The notes under the pieces are model-generated. The model was not told the origin of the DNA. It saw only the letters and a program-made list of their open reading frames with translations, and did not search any database. The position numbers and the translations under genes are program-made. A stretch of 64,000 nt of DNA, taken from Flavobacterium sangjuense (GTDB taxonomy: Bacteria > Bacteroidota > Bacteroidia > Flavobacteriales > Flavobacteriaceae). This document shows positions 8,768-16,876 of the stretch, in pieces. How positions within the stretch are numbered: position 1 is the stretch's first letter; each line of letters starts with the position of its first letter. The DNA lies in assembly GCF_004797125.1 (NCBI RefSeq), contig NZ_CP038810.1:1674001-1738000 (forward strand), written 5' to 3'.

Positions 8768-9193
8768 ATGAATAAAAATGGACCAATAATAGTTATTGAA
8801 GACGACATGGATGATCAGGAACTGATGGCGGAAGTATTTGAGGAATTAGGTTATAAAAATGAAATACTCTTTTTTGGAGATGGTGAACTAGCGCTCGATC
8901 ATTTAGTAAACAATCATGTAGAACCTTTTATTGTGTTTTCGGACATCAATATGCCCAAGTTAAACGGAATGGAACTTAGGGAAAAAATCCATAACAATGA
9001 AGATTTAAATCTTAAATGCACTCCGTATTTATTTTTCTCTACAAGTAATGAACAGCAACATATAATTGATGCATATTCAAAATCAGTTCAGGGTTTTTTT
9101 GTCAAGCCTCGTACTTATGATGATTTAAGAAAAACATTAAAAACGATAGTTGAATATTGGAAAACATGTGTCTCTCCAAATTATGTTAAATAA
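8768..9193 (+). CDS. Single-domain response regulator (CheY/Rcp1-like)
   Basis: A 141-residue stand-alone receiver domain. Acidic pocket EDDMDD at 11-16, phospho-acceptor aspartate in VFSDINMPKLNG at about 60, Ser/Thr in FFSTSN and the conserved lysine in FFVKPRT. No output domain. It resembles the Rcp1-type receivers that pair with bacteriophytochrome or hybrid kinases, but no kinase is adjacent; it stands alone between the divergent urate operon and xdhC, with its own noncoding upstream region. The partner kinase cannot be determined from the window. Confidence 0.85.
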   Translation: MNKNGPIIVIEDDMDDQELMAEVFEELGYKNEILFFGDGELALDHLVNNHVEPFIVFSDINMPKLNGMELREKIHNNEDLNLKCTPYLFFSTSNEQQHIIDAYSKSVQGFFVKPRTYDDLRKTLKTIVEYWKTCVSPNYVK

Positions 9194-9247
9194 TATTTCT
9201 ATAACTTCGTTTTTTCAAACATAGTAGTCGTTTCATAAACCGAAACA

Positions 9248-10156
9248 ATGATTTTAGATTTTTATAGAAGCGTTTCCCAAAGTCTTCAATCCGAAAAGCG
9301 ATTGGTACTGATGGTTGTGATTGCCAATGAAGGCAGCAGTCCGGGACGAAAAGGTTTTAAGATGTCAGTTACTAAACACGGAATGTTCGGAACGATTGGC
9401 GGCGGAATCATGGAACATAAGTTGGTGGAATATGCACAATCGCTTTTGGACAAACCAACTTTTCAACCATTTATAAAACACCAAATCCACGATAAATCGG
9501 CACCCAAAGACCAATCGGGAATGATATGTTCGGGGCAGCAGACGATTGCTTTTTATGATATTAAAGCTGATTTTCTTCCGTTGGTGAATCAAATTATAAC
9601 GGAAGAAAATTTCGAGATTACATACAACAATTTCGGAATTAATGTCACTTCCGAAAACCCGGAATGGTCGTTTACCGAAACCAATTCGCTACCACAAAAA
9701 GTCTATATCATTGGAGGCGGACATGTAGGTTTGGCGTTGAGCGAAGTGCTTTCACGTATGGATTTTGAGATTCATATTCTTGATCATCGCGAGAATTTGA
9801 ATACGATGATGCAGAATAACTTCGTGCATTCAAGACAAACCGTCGAATTTGAACAAATTCAAAATTATATTCCAGAAGGAAATGATGTTTATGTAGTGAT
9901 TATGTCGTTTGGTTACCGAACAGATGATATTATCATTCGCAGGTTAATCGACAAAAAATTCAAATACATTGGACTGCTTGGAAGCAAGGAAAAAATAGCA
10001 ACACTGTTTTCAAAAATGGTTGAAGATGGTTTTGATAAAGATAATATTGCCAAAGTCTATGCGCCAATTGGCATTGATATCAAAAGCGAAACAACTCAGG
10101 AAATCGCGATTAGTGTTGCCGCACAGTTAATCAGAGTTAAAAACCAAAACAGATGA
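9248..10156 (+). CDS. xdhC: Xanthine dehydrogenase accessory protein XdhC
   Basis: Binds molybdenum cofactor, helps its sulfuration and inserts it into xanthine dehydrogenase. The N-terminal half carries NEGSSPGRKGFKM and GTIGGGIMEHKLVE, and MICSGQQ with a conserved cysteine; the C-terminal half is a Rossmann domain starting at YIIGGGHVGLALSEVLSRM with DHREN. 302 residues is normal. It overlaps moeA by 4 bases (ATGA), so it heads the cofactor operon that serves the nearby xanthine dehydrogenase. Confidence 0.93.
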   Translation: MILDFYRSVSQSLQSEKRLVLMVVIANEGSSPGRKGFKMSVTKHGMFGTIGGGIMEHKLVEYAQSLLDKPTFQPFIKHQIHDKSAPKDQSGMICSGQQTIAFYDIKADFLPLVNQIITEENFEITYNNFGINVTSENPEWSFTETNSLPQKVYIIGGGHVGLALSEVLSRMDFEIHILDHRENLNTMMQNNFVHSRQTVEFEQIQNYIPEGNDVYVVIMSFGYRTDDIIIRRLIDKKFKYIGLLGSKEKIATLFSKMVEDGFDKDNIAKVYAPIGIDIKSETTQEIAISVAAQLIRVKNQNR

Positions 10157-11322
10157 TTTCTACTTCCGAAGCCTTTTCGATTCTTGAAAATCTGAATTAT
10201 TCCAAAAGAGTAGTAGAGCTTTCGCTATTGGAAGCACGTAATCATGTTTTAGCTGAAACGGTTTATTCGCCAATCAATATGCCGCCGTTTAGACAGGCAA
10301 CGATGGATGGTTTCGCGATTGCGTTGCACGATTCGTTACAGTATGAAATTGTTGGTGAAGTCAAAGCAGGTGATTTCTTTACAAATGAATTAAAGCCCGG
10401 TCAAGCCGTAAAAATATTCACTGGTGCCGCTGTTCCCAATTCGGCTCAGGCTGTAATCCAGATTGAGAAAGTTAGCGTTACGAATTCTGATTTGTTTCTT
10501 CAAGAAAATATAAAACCGGAAACCAATATCCGTCAACTCGGCGCACAGATTACTAAAGACGCAGTTGCTTTGGAAGAAGGCACGTTTTTAAACCCGGCAG
10601 CAATCGGGTTTTTAACGGGATTGGGGATTACCAAAGTCAAAGTATTTCAAAAGCCTTCTGTTGGAATTGTTGTAACCGGAAATGAGCTGATTTCAGCAGG
10701 TGAAAATTTGCCAAACGGAAAAGTGTACGAAAGCAACACAATAATGCTGCAAACGGCTTTATTTGATGCAAATTTTAATACTGTTTCGCTTTACAAAGTC
10801 AACGATGATTTTGAAAACACGAAAAGCACACTAAAAAAAGCAATCAATGAGAATGATGTTGTCTTGGTTTCGGGTGGAATTTCTGTTGGTGATTATGATT
10901 TCGTAGGCAAAGCTTTAGAAAGTTTAGAAGTCGAAACGTTGTTTTATAAAGTCAATCAAAAACCAGGAAAACCTTTGTTGGTTGGGAAACAAAACGATAA
11001 ACTTATCTTTGCCTTACCCGGAAATCCGGCAGCGAGTTTGACTTGCTTTTATGTGTATGTGTTGCCAACACTGCAAAGACGTTCGGGAATAAAACACACT
11101 TATGGTTCACAACTGAAGAAGAGTTTAGCTCATGATTTTACCGTTGATAATCCGCGTAGTCAGTTTTTGAAAGCCTTTATTGTTGATGATGAAGTTACGA
11201 TTTTATCACATCAGGATTCGGGAATGTTGAATTCGTTTGCTCTTGCGAACGCTTTGGTTTATGTTCCAAATGGGAATTATCAATTGTCAAAAGGCGATAA
11301 AGTTTCGGTTTATCTTATCTAA
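10153..11322 (+). CDS. moeA: Molybdopterin molybdenumtransferase MoeA
   Basis: Ligates molybdate to adenylylated molybdopterin. Motifs seen: PPFRQATMDGFAI, IFTGAAVPNSAQAVIQIE, VGIVVTGNEL, VSGGISVGDYDF, and KPGKPLLVG with LPGNPAASLTCF at the catalytic domain. 389 residues, full length. Start overlaps the xdhC stop by 4 bases. Found in one run with moaD, moaE, moaC-mog and moaA. Confidence 0.95.
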   Translation: MISTSEAFSILENLNYSKRVVELSLLEARNHVLAETVYSPINMPPFRQATMDGFAIALHDSLQYEIVGEVKAGDFFTNELKPGQAVKIFTGAAVPNSAQAVIQIEKVSVTNSDLFLQENIKPETNIRQLGAQITKDAVALEEGTFLNPAAIGFLTGLGITKVKVFQKPSVGIVVTGNELISAGENLPNGKVYESNTIMLQTALFDANFNTVSLYKVNDDFENTKSTLKKAINENDVVLVSGGISVGDYDFVGKALESLEVETLFYKVNQKPGKPLLVGKQNDKLIFALPGNPAASLTCFYVYVLPTLQRRSGIKHTYGSQLKKSLAHDFTVDNPRSQFLKAFIVDDEVTILSHQDSGMLNSFALANALVYVPNGNYQLSKGDKVSVYLI

Positions 11323-11367
11323 AATCATAATTGTCTTTATATTTACGGTTCGTTAATTTTTACAACT

Positions 11368-12114
11368 ATGCTTGCTGGCGAACTCATTCAATCTCCGTTA
11401 TTACTCATTTTATTGCTGCTTGTAGCATTTTTATATGCCAGCGTCGGTCATGGTGGAGCAAGTGGCTATTTGGCTTTGATGAGTTTGTTTGCGTTTCCGG
11501 TTACGTATATGAAACCAACCGCTTTGGTGTTGAATATATTGGTTTCGGCTATTTCTTTTTATTTTTATTATCGTGAAAAGAAGTTTGAAAGGAAATTGTT
11601 TTATCCTTTTGCCATAACCTCAATTCCATTCTCTTTTTTAGGTGGAAGCCTTACGATTGAAACGCACATCTATAAAATCATTTTAGCCACGGTTTTATTA
11701 TTTGCCGTAGGAAGATTAGTTGGTATATTAGGAAAACAAAAAGGAGAATTAAAACCAATAAACATTCCTTTAGCCTTATTCATTGGAGCCGTAATCGGAT
11801 TTTTATCAGGATTGATAGGCATTGGTGGCGGTATCATCTTGAGTCCGGTGATTTTGCTTTTGGGTTGGGCAGATATCAAAAAAAGCGCAGCAGTTTCGGC
11901 TTTGTTTATTTTGGTGAATTCTGTTTCCGGGCTTTTCGGATTTGTGTCCAAAGGTGGAATCCTGCCAATTTCTTCGCTATCTTTGATAGCCGTAGTTTTG
12001 GTTGGTGGAATTCTCGGAGGTTACTTCGGAAGCAAAAAAATGAACGTTCAAATGTTGCGAAATGTTTTGGCTTTGGTTTTACTGATTGCTATCTTTAAAT
12101 TGTACACAACCTAA
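11368..12114 (+). CDS. Sulfite exporter TauE/SafE family membrane protein
   Basis: A 248-residue integral membrane protein with about eight segments and the two family repeats, FLYASVGHGGASGYLALMSL in the first half and GFLSGLIGIGGGIILSPVIL in the second. The TauE/SafE family exports sulfur-containing anions or organic acids. It sits inside the molybdenum-cofactor operon and its stop overlaps the moaD start by one base, so a role linked to this pathway (for example sulfur oxyanion handling, or oxyanion transport) is suggested by position only. The ATG at 11368 is chosen because it leaves a short 45-base gap after moeA. Confidence 0.85.
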   Translation: MLAGELIQSPLLLILLLLVAFLYASVGHGGASGYLALMSLFAFPVTYMKPTALVLNILVSAISFYFYYREKKFERKLFYPFAITSIPFSFLGGSLTIETHIYKIILATVLLFAVGRLVGILGKQKGELKPINIPLALFIGAVIGFLSGLIGIGGGIILSPVILLLGWADIKKSAAVSALFILVNSVSGLFGFVSKGGILPISSLSLIAVVLVGGILGGYFGSKKMNVQMLRNVLALVLLIAIFKLYTT

Positions 12115-12356
12115 TGGAAATTACAGTCAAATATTTCGGAATTTTAGCAGATATTACCAAAAAAAAGGAAGAGTCATTTTTTATCGATGATGAGTCAAAT
12201 ACGTTAAAATTGCTACAATCAAAAATTGAAATAAAATATCCTAAAATACTGGTTATTAATTATTCAATAGCTGTAAATAAAAAATTCTTACAAAATGATA
12301 TTTCGTTAAAAAACAACGATATAATTGCTTTTTTGCCGCAGTTTGCCGGAGGTTAA
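12114..12356 (+). CDS. moaD: Molybdopterin synthase sulfur-carrier subunit MoaD
   Basis: Small ubiquitin-like carrier whose C-terminal glycine is thiocarboxylated and donates sulfur to molybdopterin. 80 residues, starts MEITVKYFGILADIT and ends with the required FAGG. Adenylation and sulfuration are provided by the next gene, a MoeB-rhodanese fusion 12 bases downstream, and the catalytic subunit MoaE follows. Confidence 0.93.
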   Translation: MEITVKYFGILADITKKKEESFFIDDESNTLKLLQSKIEIKYPKILVINYSIAVNKKFLQNDISLKNNDIIAFLPQFAGG

Positions 12357-12368
12357 AATTTAAACAAA

Positions 12369-13397
12369 ATGAAACGATACGAAAGACAAATTGTCATGCC
12401 TGAAATTGGAATTTCAGGGCAAAAAAAACTAGCCGAAGCCAGAGTTTTAATTATTGGCGTTGGTGGTTTGGGTTGTCCTGTTTTGCAAAATCTTGCTGGT
12501 GCCGGAGTTGGAACTATCGGTCTTGTTGATGGTGATGTTGTAGATGAAACCAATTTGCATCGGCAGTTTCTATATTCGTTGAATGATTGCGGTAGAAATA
12601 AAGTCGAAGTTGCTGCTGAAGTTACTTTAAAACAAAACCCGGAAGTAAGCATAATTCGGTATTCAGAATATTTCGCCAAGCAAAATTGCCTTGAAATTGT
12701 TTCTGATTACCAAATCATTATCGATTGTACAGACAATATTCCGACACGCTATCTGATAAACGATGTAGCAGTGGCAAAAGGAATTCCGATGGTTTATGCT
12801 TCGATTCATAAATTCGAAGGGCAGCTTTCGGTTTTCAATTATAAAAACGGACCAACTTACCGTTGTTTATTTCCGGAAGATGATCGGTTAGAAGTCATTC
12901 CAAATTGTAACGATTCGGGAGTTTTGGGAGTTTTACCTAATGTTTTAGGAACGCTGCAGGCGAATGAAGTATTGAAAATTATCCTGGAAATCGGAGAAGT
13001 TTTGAGTGGTGAATTATTATTGTATAATAGTTTAGATAATAGTTTTCAAACTATTAAAATTCAAAAAGATACAAATTTAATAAACGAAAATAATTTTATA
13101 AATAAAAGCATCTCGATAACCGATTTTTTCACCAATGATGATTCGCTGATAATTGATATCAGGGAAGAATATGAAGAACCAAAATTGGATTTGGAAACTA
13201 TCAAAAACGTACCTTTGTCACAGTTAGATAACTTCCTGAAAGACGTTGATTCAAACCAAAAAATAATTCTGGTTTGTCAACACGGAAACAGAAGTGAACT
13301 AGCTGTTGAATATCTTATAAAAAAAGGATTTATCAATGTTTTTCATTTGCAAAACGGAATAGAATCTTTAGAGAGAATAAATAATGACAACAGATAA
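12369..13397 (+). CDS. moeB: MoaD-activating adenylyltransferase with C-terminal rhodanese domain (MoeB/ThiF type)
   Basis: Adenylates the MoaD C-terminus and can deliver sulfur to it. Residues 1-235 form the ThiF/E1-like domain: GVGGLGCPVLQNLAGAGVG nucleotide loop, DGDVVDETNLHRQFLY, DCTDNIPTRYLIND, and the IPNCNDSGVLG segment. Residues about 245-342 form a rhodanese domain with IDIREEYE and the active-site loop VCQHGNRSELA. Compared with E. coli MoeB, the first zinc cysteine pair is reduced to YRC (Thr in place of the first Cys) and the C-terminal CPxC pair is absent. It overlaps moaE by 14 bases. Confidence 0.9.
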   Translation: MKRYERQIVMPEIGISGQKKLAEARVLIIGVGGLGCPVLQNLAGAGVGTIGLVDGDVVDETNLHRQFLYSLNDCGRNKVEVAAEVTLKQNPEVSIIRYSEYFAKQNCLEIVSDYQIIIDCTDNIPTRYLINDVAVAKGIPMVYASIHKFEGQLSVFNYKNGPTYRCLFPEDDRLEVIPNCNDSGVLGVLPNVLGTLQANEVLKIILEIGEVLSGELLLYNSLDNSFQTIKIQKDTNLINENNFINKSISITDFFTNDDSLIIDIREEYEEPKLDLETIKNVPLSQLDNFLKDVDSNQKIILVCQHGNRSELAVEYLIKKGFINVFHLQNGIESLERINNDNR

Positions 13398-13830
13398 ACC
13401 TAAAAAAACAACATTCATTCAGGGAGCAATTTCCTCACAGTTCATTGGAAATTCCGTTGCGAAGCACCAAAGTAAAACCACTATTGGCGCGCACAATATT
13501 TTCCTTGGTCAGGTTCGTGCCGATGAAATTGATGGCAAAACTGTTGTGGCAATTGATTATTCGGCTTATGAAGAAATGGCGGAGCAAAGTTTTTACGAGA
13601 TACGCGAAGCGGCTTTCGCCAAATATCAATTAACTTGTATGCATATTTATCACAGCTTAGGAGTTGTAAAAACGGGCGAAATTTGTTTGTTTGTCTTTGT
13701 TTCTGCGCCACGAAGAAAAGTAGTTTTTGAAGCGTTAGAATTTTTGGTAGAAGAAATAAAACAAAAAGTTCCGGTATTTGGTAAGGAAATCTTTGAAGAC
13801 GAAAGCTATACCTGGAAAAAAAACACATAA
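13384..13830 (+). CDS. moaE: Molybdopterin synthase catalytic subunit MoaE
   Basis: Transfers sulfur from thiocarboxylated MoaD to precursor Z. 148 residues; FLGQVRADEIDGKTVVAIDY, the YEEMAEQSFYEIR helix, MHIYHSLGVVKTGEICLFVFV, APRRKVVFEALE and the catalytic-lysine region VPVFGKEIFEDESYTWKKN. Located between moeB and moaC-mog with 14-base and near-zero spacing, so it is part of the same transcript. Confidence 0.94.
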   Translation: MTTDKPKKTTFIQGAISSQFIGNSVAKHQSKTTIGAHNIFLGQVRADEIDGKTVVAIDYSAYEEMAEQSFYEIREAAFAKYQLTCMHIYHSLGVVKTGEICLFVFVSAPRRKVVFEALEFLVEEIKQKVPVFGKEIFEDESYTWKKNT

Positions 13831-13831
13831 A

Positions 13832-14746
13832 ATGGTTGATATCACACATAAAATCACAACGTTAAGAACTGCGACGGCACAAGCCATTGTAACCGTTGGC
13901 TCGGCGGAAACGATTCAGGCAATTTTGGACAAAAAAGTTCCAAAAGGCGATGTGTTGGAAGTGTCGAGAACTGCTGGTTTATTTGCGGTTAAAAACACCT
14001 CAAGCGCAATTCCGGACTGTCATCCAATACCAATTGAGTATACCGGAATACATTTCGAGTGTTTGAAAGAAAGCATCAAAATTGAAGTTACGGTAAAGAC
14101 GATTTACAAAACCGGTGTTGAGGTTGAAGCCATGCATGGCGCGTCAATTGTAGCGTTGACGATGTATGATATGTTGAAGCCAATTGATAAAAACGTTGAA
14201 ATTTCAACTGTAAAATTACTCCACAAAAAAGGCGGAAAATCAGATTATGATGTAAAGCAAAGCCCAAGCTTAAATGTGGCTGTTTTAGTTTGTTCTGATA
14301 GTGTTTCGGCCGGAAAGAAGAAAGACAGCGCAGGTAAAATCATTACAGAAAAGCTTGAAAAAATAGGGTTGACGATTGCTAACTATGACATCATTCCCGA
14401 CGAAATAAAAGAAATTCAAAATAATGTAAACCAGCTTTGCAATAAGAAAACGGATTTGATTATTCTGGCTGGCGGAACCGGTTTGTCTAAAAGAGATATC
14501 ACTCCGGAAGCCATTATTCCTTTGATTGACAGAAGAATTCCGGGAATTGAAGAAGCTATTCGCTCGTACGGACAAGAACGCACTCCGTTTGCGATGTTGT
14601 CCAGAAGTGTTGTTGGGTTTAAAGGACAGACTTTGCTTATGGCTTTACCTGGTTCAACCAATGGCGCGGCAGAATCAATAGATGCAGTTTTTCCGTCTGT
14701 ATTGCATTTGTTTCAATTGTTGAATGGTTTTGATCATGGAAAATAA
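13832..14746 (+). CDS. moaC-mogA: Fusion: cyclic pyranopterin monophosphate synthase MoaC + MogA/MoaB-type adenylyltransferase
   Basis: Two cofactor steps in one 304-residue protein. Residues 1-150 are MoaC: MVDITHKITTLRTATAQAIV, the PDCHPIPIEYTGIHFE active-site segment, and VEVEAMHGASIVALTMYDMLK. Residues about 153-304 are a MogA/MoaB domain: VAVLVCSDSVSAGKKKDSAGK, ILAGGTGLSKRDITPEAI, and LPGSTNGAAESIDAVFP. The frame is open 54 bases further upstream, but the ATG at 13832, two bases after the moaE stop codon ends, matches the conserved MoaC N-terminus. The fusion supplies both the MoaC and Mog activities otherwise missing from the operon. Confidence 0.93.
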   Translation: MVDITHKITTLRTATAQAIVTVGSAETIQAILDKKVPKGDVLEVSRTAGLFAVKNTSSAIPDCHPIPIEYTGIHFECLKESIKIEVTVKTIYKTGVEVEAMHGASIVALTMYDMLKPIDKNVEISTVKLLHKKGGKSDYDVKQSPSLNVAVLVCSDSVSAGKKKDSAGKIITEKLEKIGLTIANYDIIPDEIKEIQNNVNQLCNKKTDLIILAGGTGLSKRDITPEAIIPLIDRRIPGIEEAIRSYGQERTPFAMLSRSVVGFKGQTLLMALPGSTNGAAESIDAVFPSVLHLFQLLNGFDHGK

Positions 14747-15740
14747 TAGTCTTTTGCAGGATACATTCGGACGCAAACACGATTATTTGCGCATTTCGAT
14801 TACGGAACACTGTAATTTGAGATGTACGTATTGCATGCCTGAAGACGGAATCTCGCTTACGCCAAAGTCGCATTTGATGACGGCTGATGAAATTGTTTCC
14901 ATTGCGCAAACCTTTGTCAATCTTGGTGTGACTAAAATCAGATTGACTGGTGGTGAACCTTTGGTTCGGAAAGATGCTAGAGATGTTATTTTGAGATTGG
15001 GGAAATTAGGTGTGAATTTATCCATTACGACTAACGGAATTCTTGTTTCCAACTTTATTGAAACGTTCAAAGAAGCCGGAATTAAAACCGTAAACATTAG
15101 CATTGACAGTTTGGTAAAAGACAAGTTTAACCAAATTACCAGACGTGAATATTTTGATATTGTTCAGAAAAACATTGATTTATTGCTGAGGGAAAAATTT
15201 AATGTTAAACTTAACGTAGTTTTGATTAAGTCATTTAATGACAATGAAATACTTGATTTTATTGCTGTGACAAAAAGCAAAAATGTTCAGGTTCGTTTTA
15301 TAGAATTCATGCCGTTCAGTGGTAACCAATGGGATAAGTCGAAGTTGGTTTCGTATGCCGAAATTTTGGAAACCATACAATCGAAATATACCATTTCCGA
15401 AATCGAACGTTTGCAAGATTCGCCAAATGATACTGCCAAAAACTTCAAAATTAATTCGCATCTGGGAAGCTTCGCTATCATCAGTTCGGTTACGAATCCG
15501 TTTTGCAGCACCTGCAACCGCATTCGTTTAACGGCTGACGGAAAGCTAAAAAACTGCTTGTTTTCAAATTCTGAAACATCACTGCTCGAAGTTCTTCGTG
15601 CCGGTGAATCTATCATTCCATTAATTGAACAAAACCTGCTTTCTAAAAAAGCGGTTCGAGCCGGAATGGACGACGACTTGAAATTCCAGAATCCTGAACT
15701 ATTTTCTCAAAATAGAAGCATGATTGCCATTGGCGGATAA
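14736..15740 (+). CDS. moaA: GTP 3',8-cyclase MoaA
   Basis: Radical SAM enzyme that starts molybdopterin synthesis from GTP. N-terminal cluster CNLRCTYC (Cys26, Cys30, Cys33), LTGGEPLVRKD, and the second cluster FCSTCNRIRLTADGKLKNC near 255-275. The protein ends in MIAIGG, the conserved C-terminal Gly-Gly that reaches the active site. The ATG at 14736 (MENNSLLQDTFGRKHDYLRIS) is preferred to the one at 14724; it overlaps the moaC-mogA stop by 11 bases. Last gene of the cofactor run. Confidence 0.94.
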   Translation: MENNSLLQDTFGRKHDYLRISITEHCNLRCTYCMPEDGISLTPKSHLMTADEIVSIAQTFVNLGVTKIRLTGGEPLVRKDARDVILRLGKLGVNLSITTNGILVSNFIETFKEAGIKTVNISIDSLVKDKFNQITRREYFDIVQKNIDLLLREKFNVKLNVVLIKSFNDNEILDFIAVTKSKNVQVRFIEFMPFSGNQWDKSKLVSYAEILETIQSKYTISEIERLQDSPNDTAKNFKINSHLGSFAIISSVTNPFCSTCNRIRLTADGKLKNCLFSNSETSLLEVLRAGESIIPLIEQNLLSKKAVRAGMDDDLKFQNPELFSQNRSMIAIGG

Positions 15741-15823
15741 ATTATTTTCAGTGACTATCGGAAAGATTACATCAAGCAAAGAAGATGGACTTGATGCTTG
15801 CATAAATTTTCAAAAAGCTTTGT

Positions 15824-15871
15824 GTCTTAGTGACTTTGCGAGATTTAACTGGCTCGCAAAGTCACTAAGAC
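15824..15871. repeat. 19-bp perfect inverted repeat
   Basis: Left arm GTCTTAGTGACTTTGCGAG (15824-15842) and its exact reverse complement at 15853-15871 around a 10-base loop. It lies about 80 bases after the moaA stop and lacks a T-run, so it is more like a dispersed palindromic element than a terminator. Confidence 0.85.
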
Positions 15872-15958
15872 GCAATGAAAATTCACTAACATGTCAGAAA
15901 GAAACTTTGGTATAAAGTTTCCGATTGTCATTTAATTTTCTTTTCGATTCAAACACCA

Positions 15959-15986
15959 AATTCATAATTCGTAATTCATAGTTAGT
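15959..15986. repeat. 7-nt phrase array (AATTNNN type)
   Basis: Reads as AATTCAT, AATTCGT, AATTCAT, AGTTAGT in register. The same phrase type recurs, on the opposite strand, at 55312-55345. Confidence 0.6.
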
Positions 15987-16094
15987 TCAGAACCTTGTTA
16001 ATAAGTTTGCTTCAACTCATTTTATAACAAGTAATTTCCTTTCTAATTTTAGTTTACCAACCAATCGTGATTTTCACGACTTAAAACTAAACTT

Positions 16095-16802
16095 ATGAAA
16101 AAATTATTTGCAGAATTTTTTGGTACTTACTGGCTTGTCTTTGGCGGCTGTGGAAGTGCGTTGTTTGCAGCAGGAATCCCTAATTTAGGAATCGGATTTG
16201 CCGGTGTTGCTTTAGCATTTGGATTAACCGTTTTGACAATGGCTTATGCTGTTGGTCATATTTCTGGTGGACATTTCAATCCAGCGGTTTCTTTCGGACT
16301 TTGGGCAGGAGGAAGATTTTCAGCAAAAGAATTGTTGCCATACATTGTTTCGCAATGTGCCGGAGCGATTGCAGCTGCAGGAACACTTTTCTTTATCTGG
16401 TCCGGAAAAACAGGTAACGTTATCGACAATACCAAAGCCGGTGCTTTTGCCTCCAACGGTTTTGATGCTTTTTCTCCCGATGGTTATTCGATGATTTCCT
16501 GCTTTGCAGCCGAATTCGTTTTAACAGCATTCTTTTTGCTTATAATTTTGGGAGCAACCGATAAATTCGCCAACGGAAAATTTGCAGGCGTTGCTATTGG
16601 TTTGGGCTTAACATTAATTCACTTGGTGAGTATTCCAATTACAAATACATCCGTAAATCCTGCTCGTTCTTTATCACAGGCTATTTTTACTGGTGGTGAA
16701 CCATTAAATCAGGTTTGGTTGTTTTGGGCAGCACCAATTGCCGGAGCAATAGTTGGTGGTTTCATCTATAAAATGTTATTACAGAAATCAGATACTGAAT
16801 AA
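16095..16802 (+). CDS. aqpZ: Aquaporin Z-type water channel
   Basis: Inner-membrane water channel. 235 residues with six membrane segments and both pore motifs: HFNPAVSFG (NPA at 62-64) and [10 protein letters not shown] (NPA at 188-190, followed by the selectivity-filter arginine). [12 protein letters not shown] and the histidine-bearing fifth helix resemble AqpZ rather than glycerol facilitators. Single-gene transcript bounded by a long spacer and a strong terminator at 16829-16872. Confidence 0.93.
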   Translation: MKKLFAEFFGTYWLVFGGCGSALFAAGIPNLGIGFAGVALAFGLTVLTMAYAVGHISGGHFNPAVSFGLWAGGRFSAKELLPYIVSQCAGAIAAAGTLFFIWSGKTGNVIDNTKAGAFASNGFDAFSPDGYSMISCFAAEFVLTAFFLLIILGATDKFANGKFAGVAIGLGLTLIHLVSIPITNTSVNPARSLSQAIFTGGEPLNQVWLFWAAPIAGAIVGGFIYKMLLQKSDTE

Positions 16803-16828
16803 ATAAATTTACCTAACCAATGTCTTTA

Positions 16829-16872
16829 AGAGAAAAAGAGCGAAATCAATCCTCTTTTTCTCTTTATTTTTG
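16829..16872 (+). terminator. Intrinsic terminator after aqpZ
   Basis: Perfect 12-bp stem AGAGAAAAAGAG (16829-16840) / CTCTTTTTCTCT (16852-16863), 11-base loop, U-rich tail. Its presence shows that the alkB coding region cannot start at the upstream in-frame ATG at 16820. Confidence 0.8.
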
Positions 16873-16876
16873 TGTT

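Larger units (their letters stand above)
15741..16094. other. 354-base noncoding spacer with two repeat elements
   Basis: Between moaA and the aquaporin gene no convincing ORF is present. It holds a perfect 19-bp inverted repeat (15824-15871) and a 7-nt phrase array (15959-15986). The remaining ~100 bases before 16095 are AT-rich and presumably contain the aquaporin promoter. Confidence 0.7.

Noticed and set aside
11331..11576. Plus-strand ORF overlapping the start of the TauE-like gene in another frame
   Set aside because: Composition is unlike a protein of this organism and it is overlapped by a clear membrane transporter.
16820..16876. Longer AlkB start at 16820
   Set aside because: The extension lies across the aquaporin terminator hairpin and does not match the conserved N-terminus.
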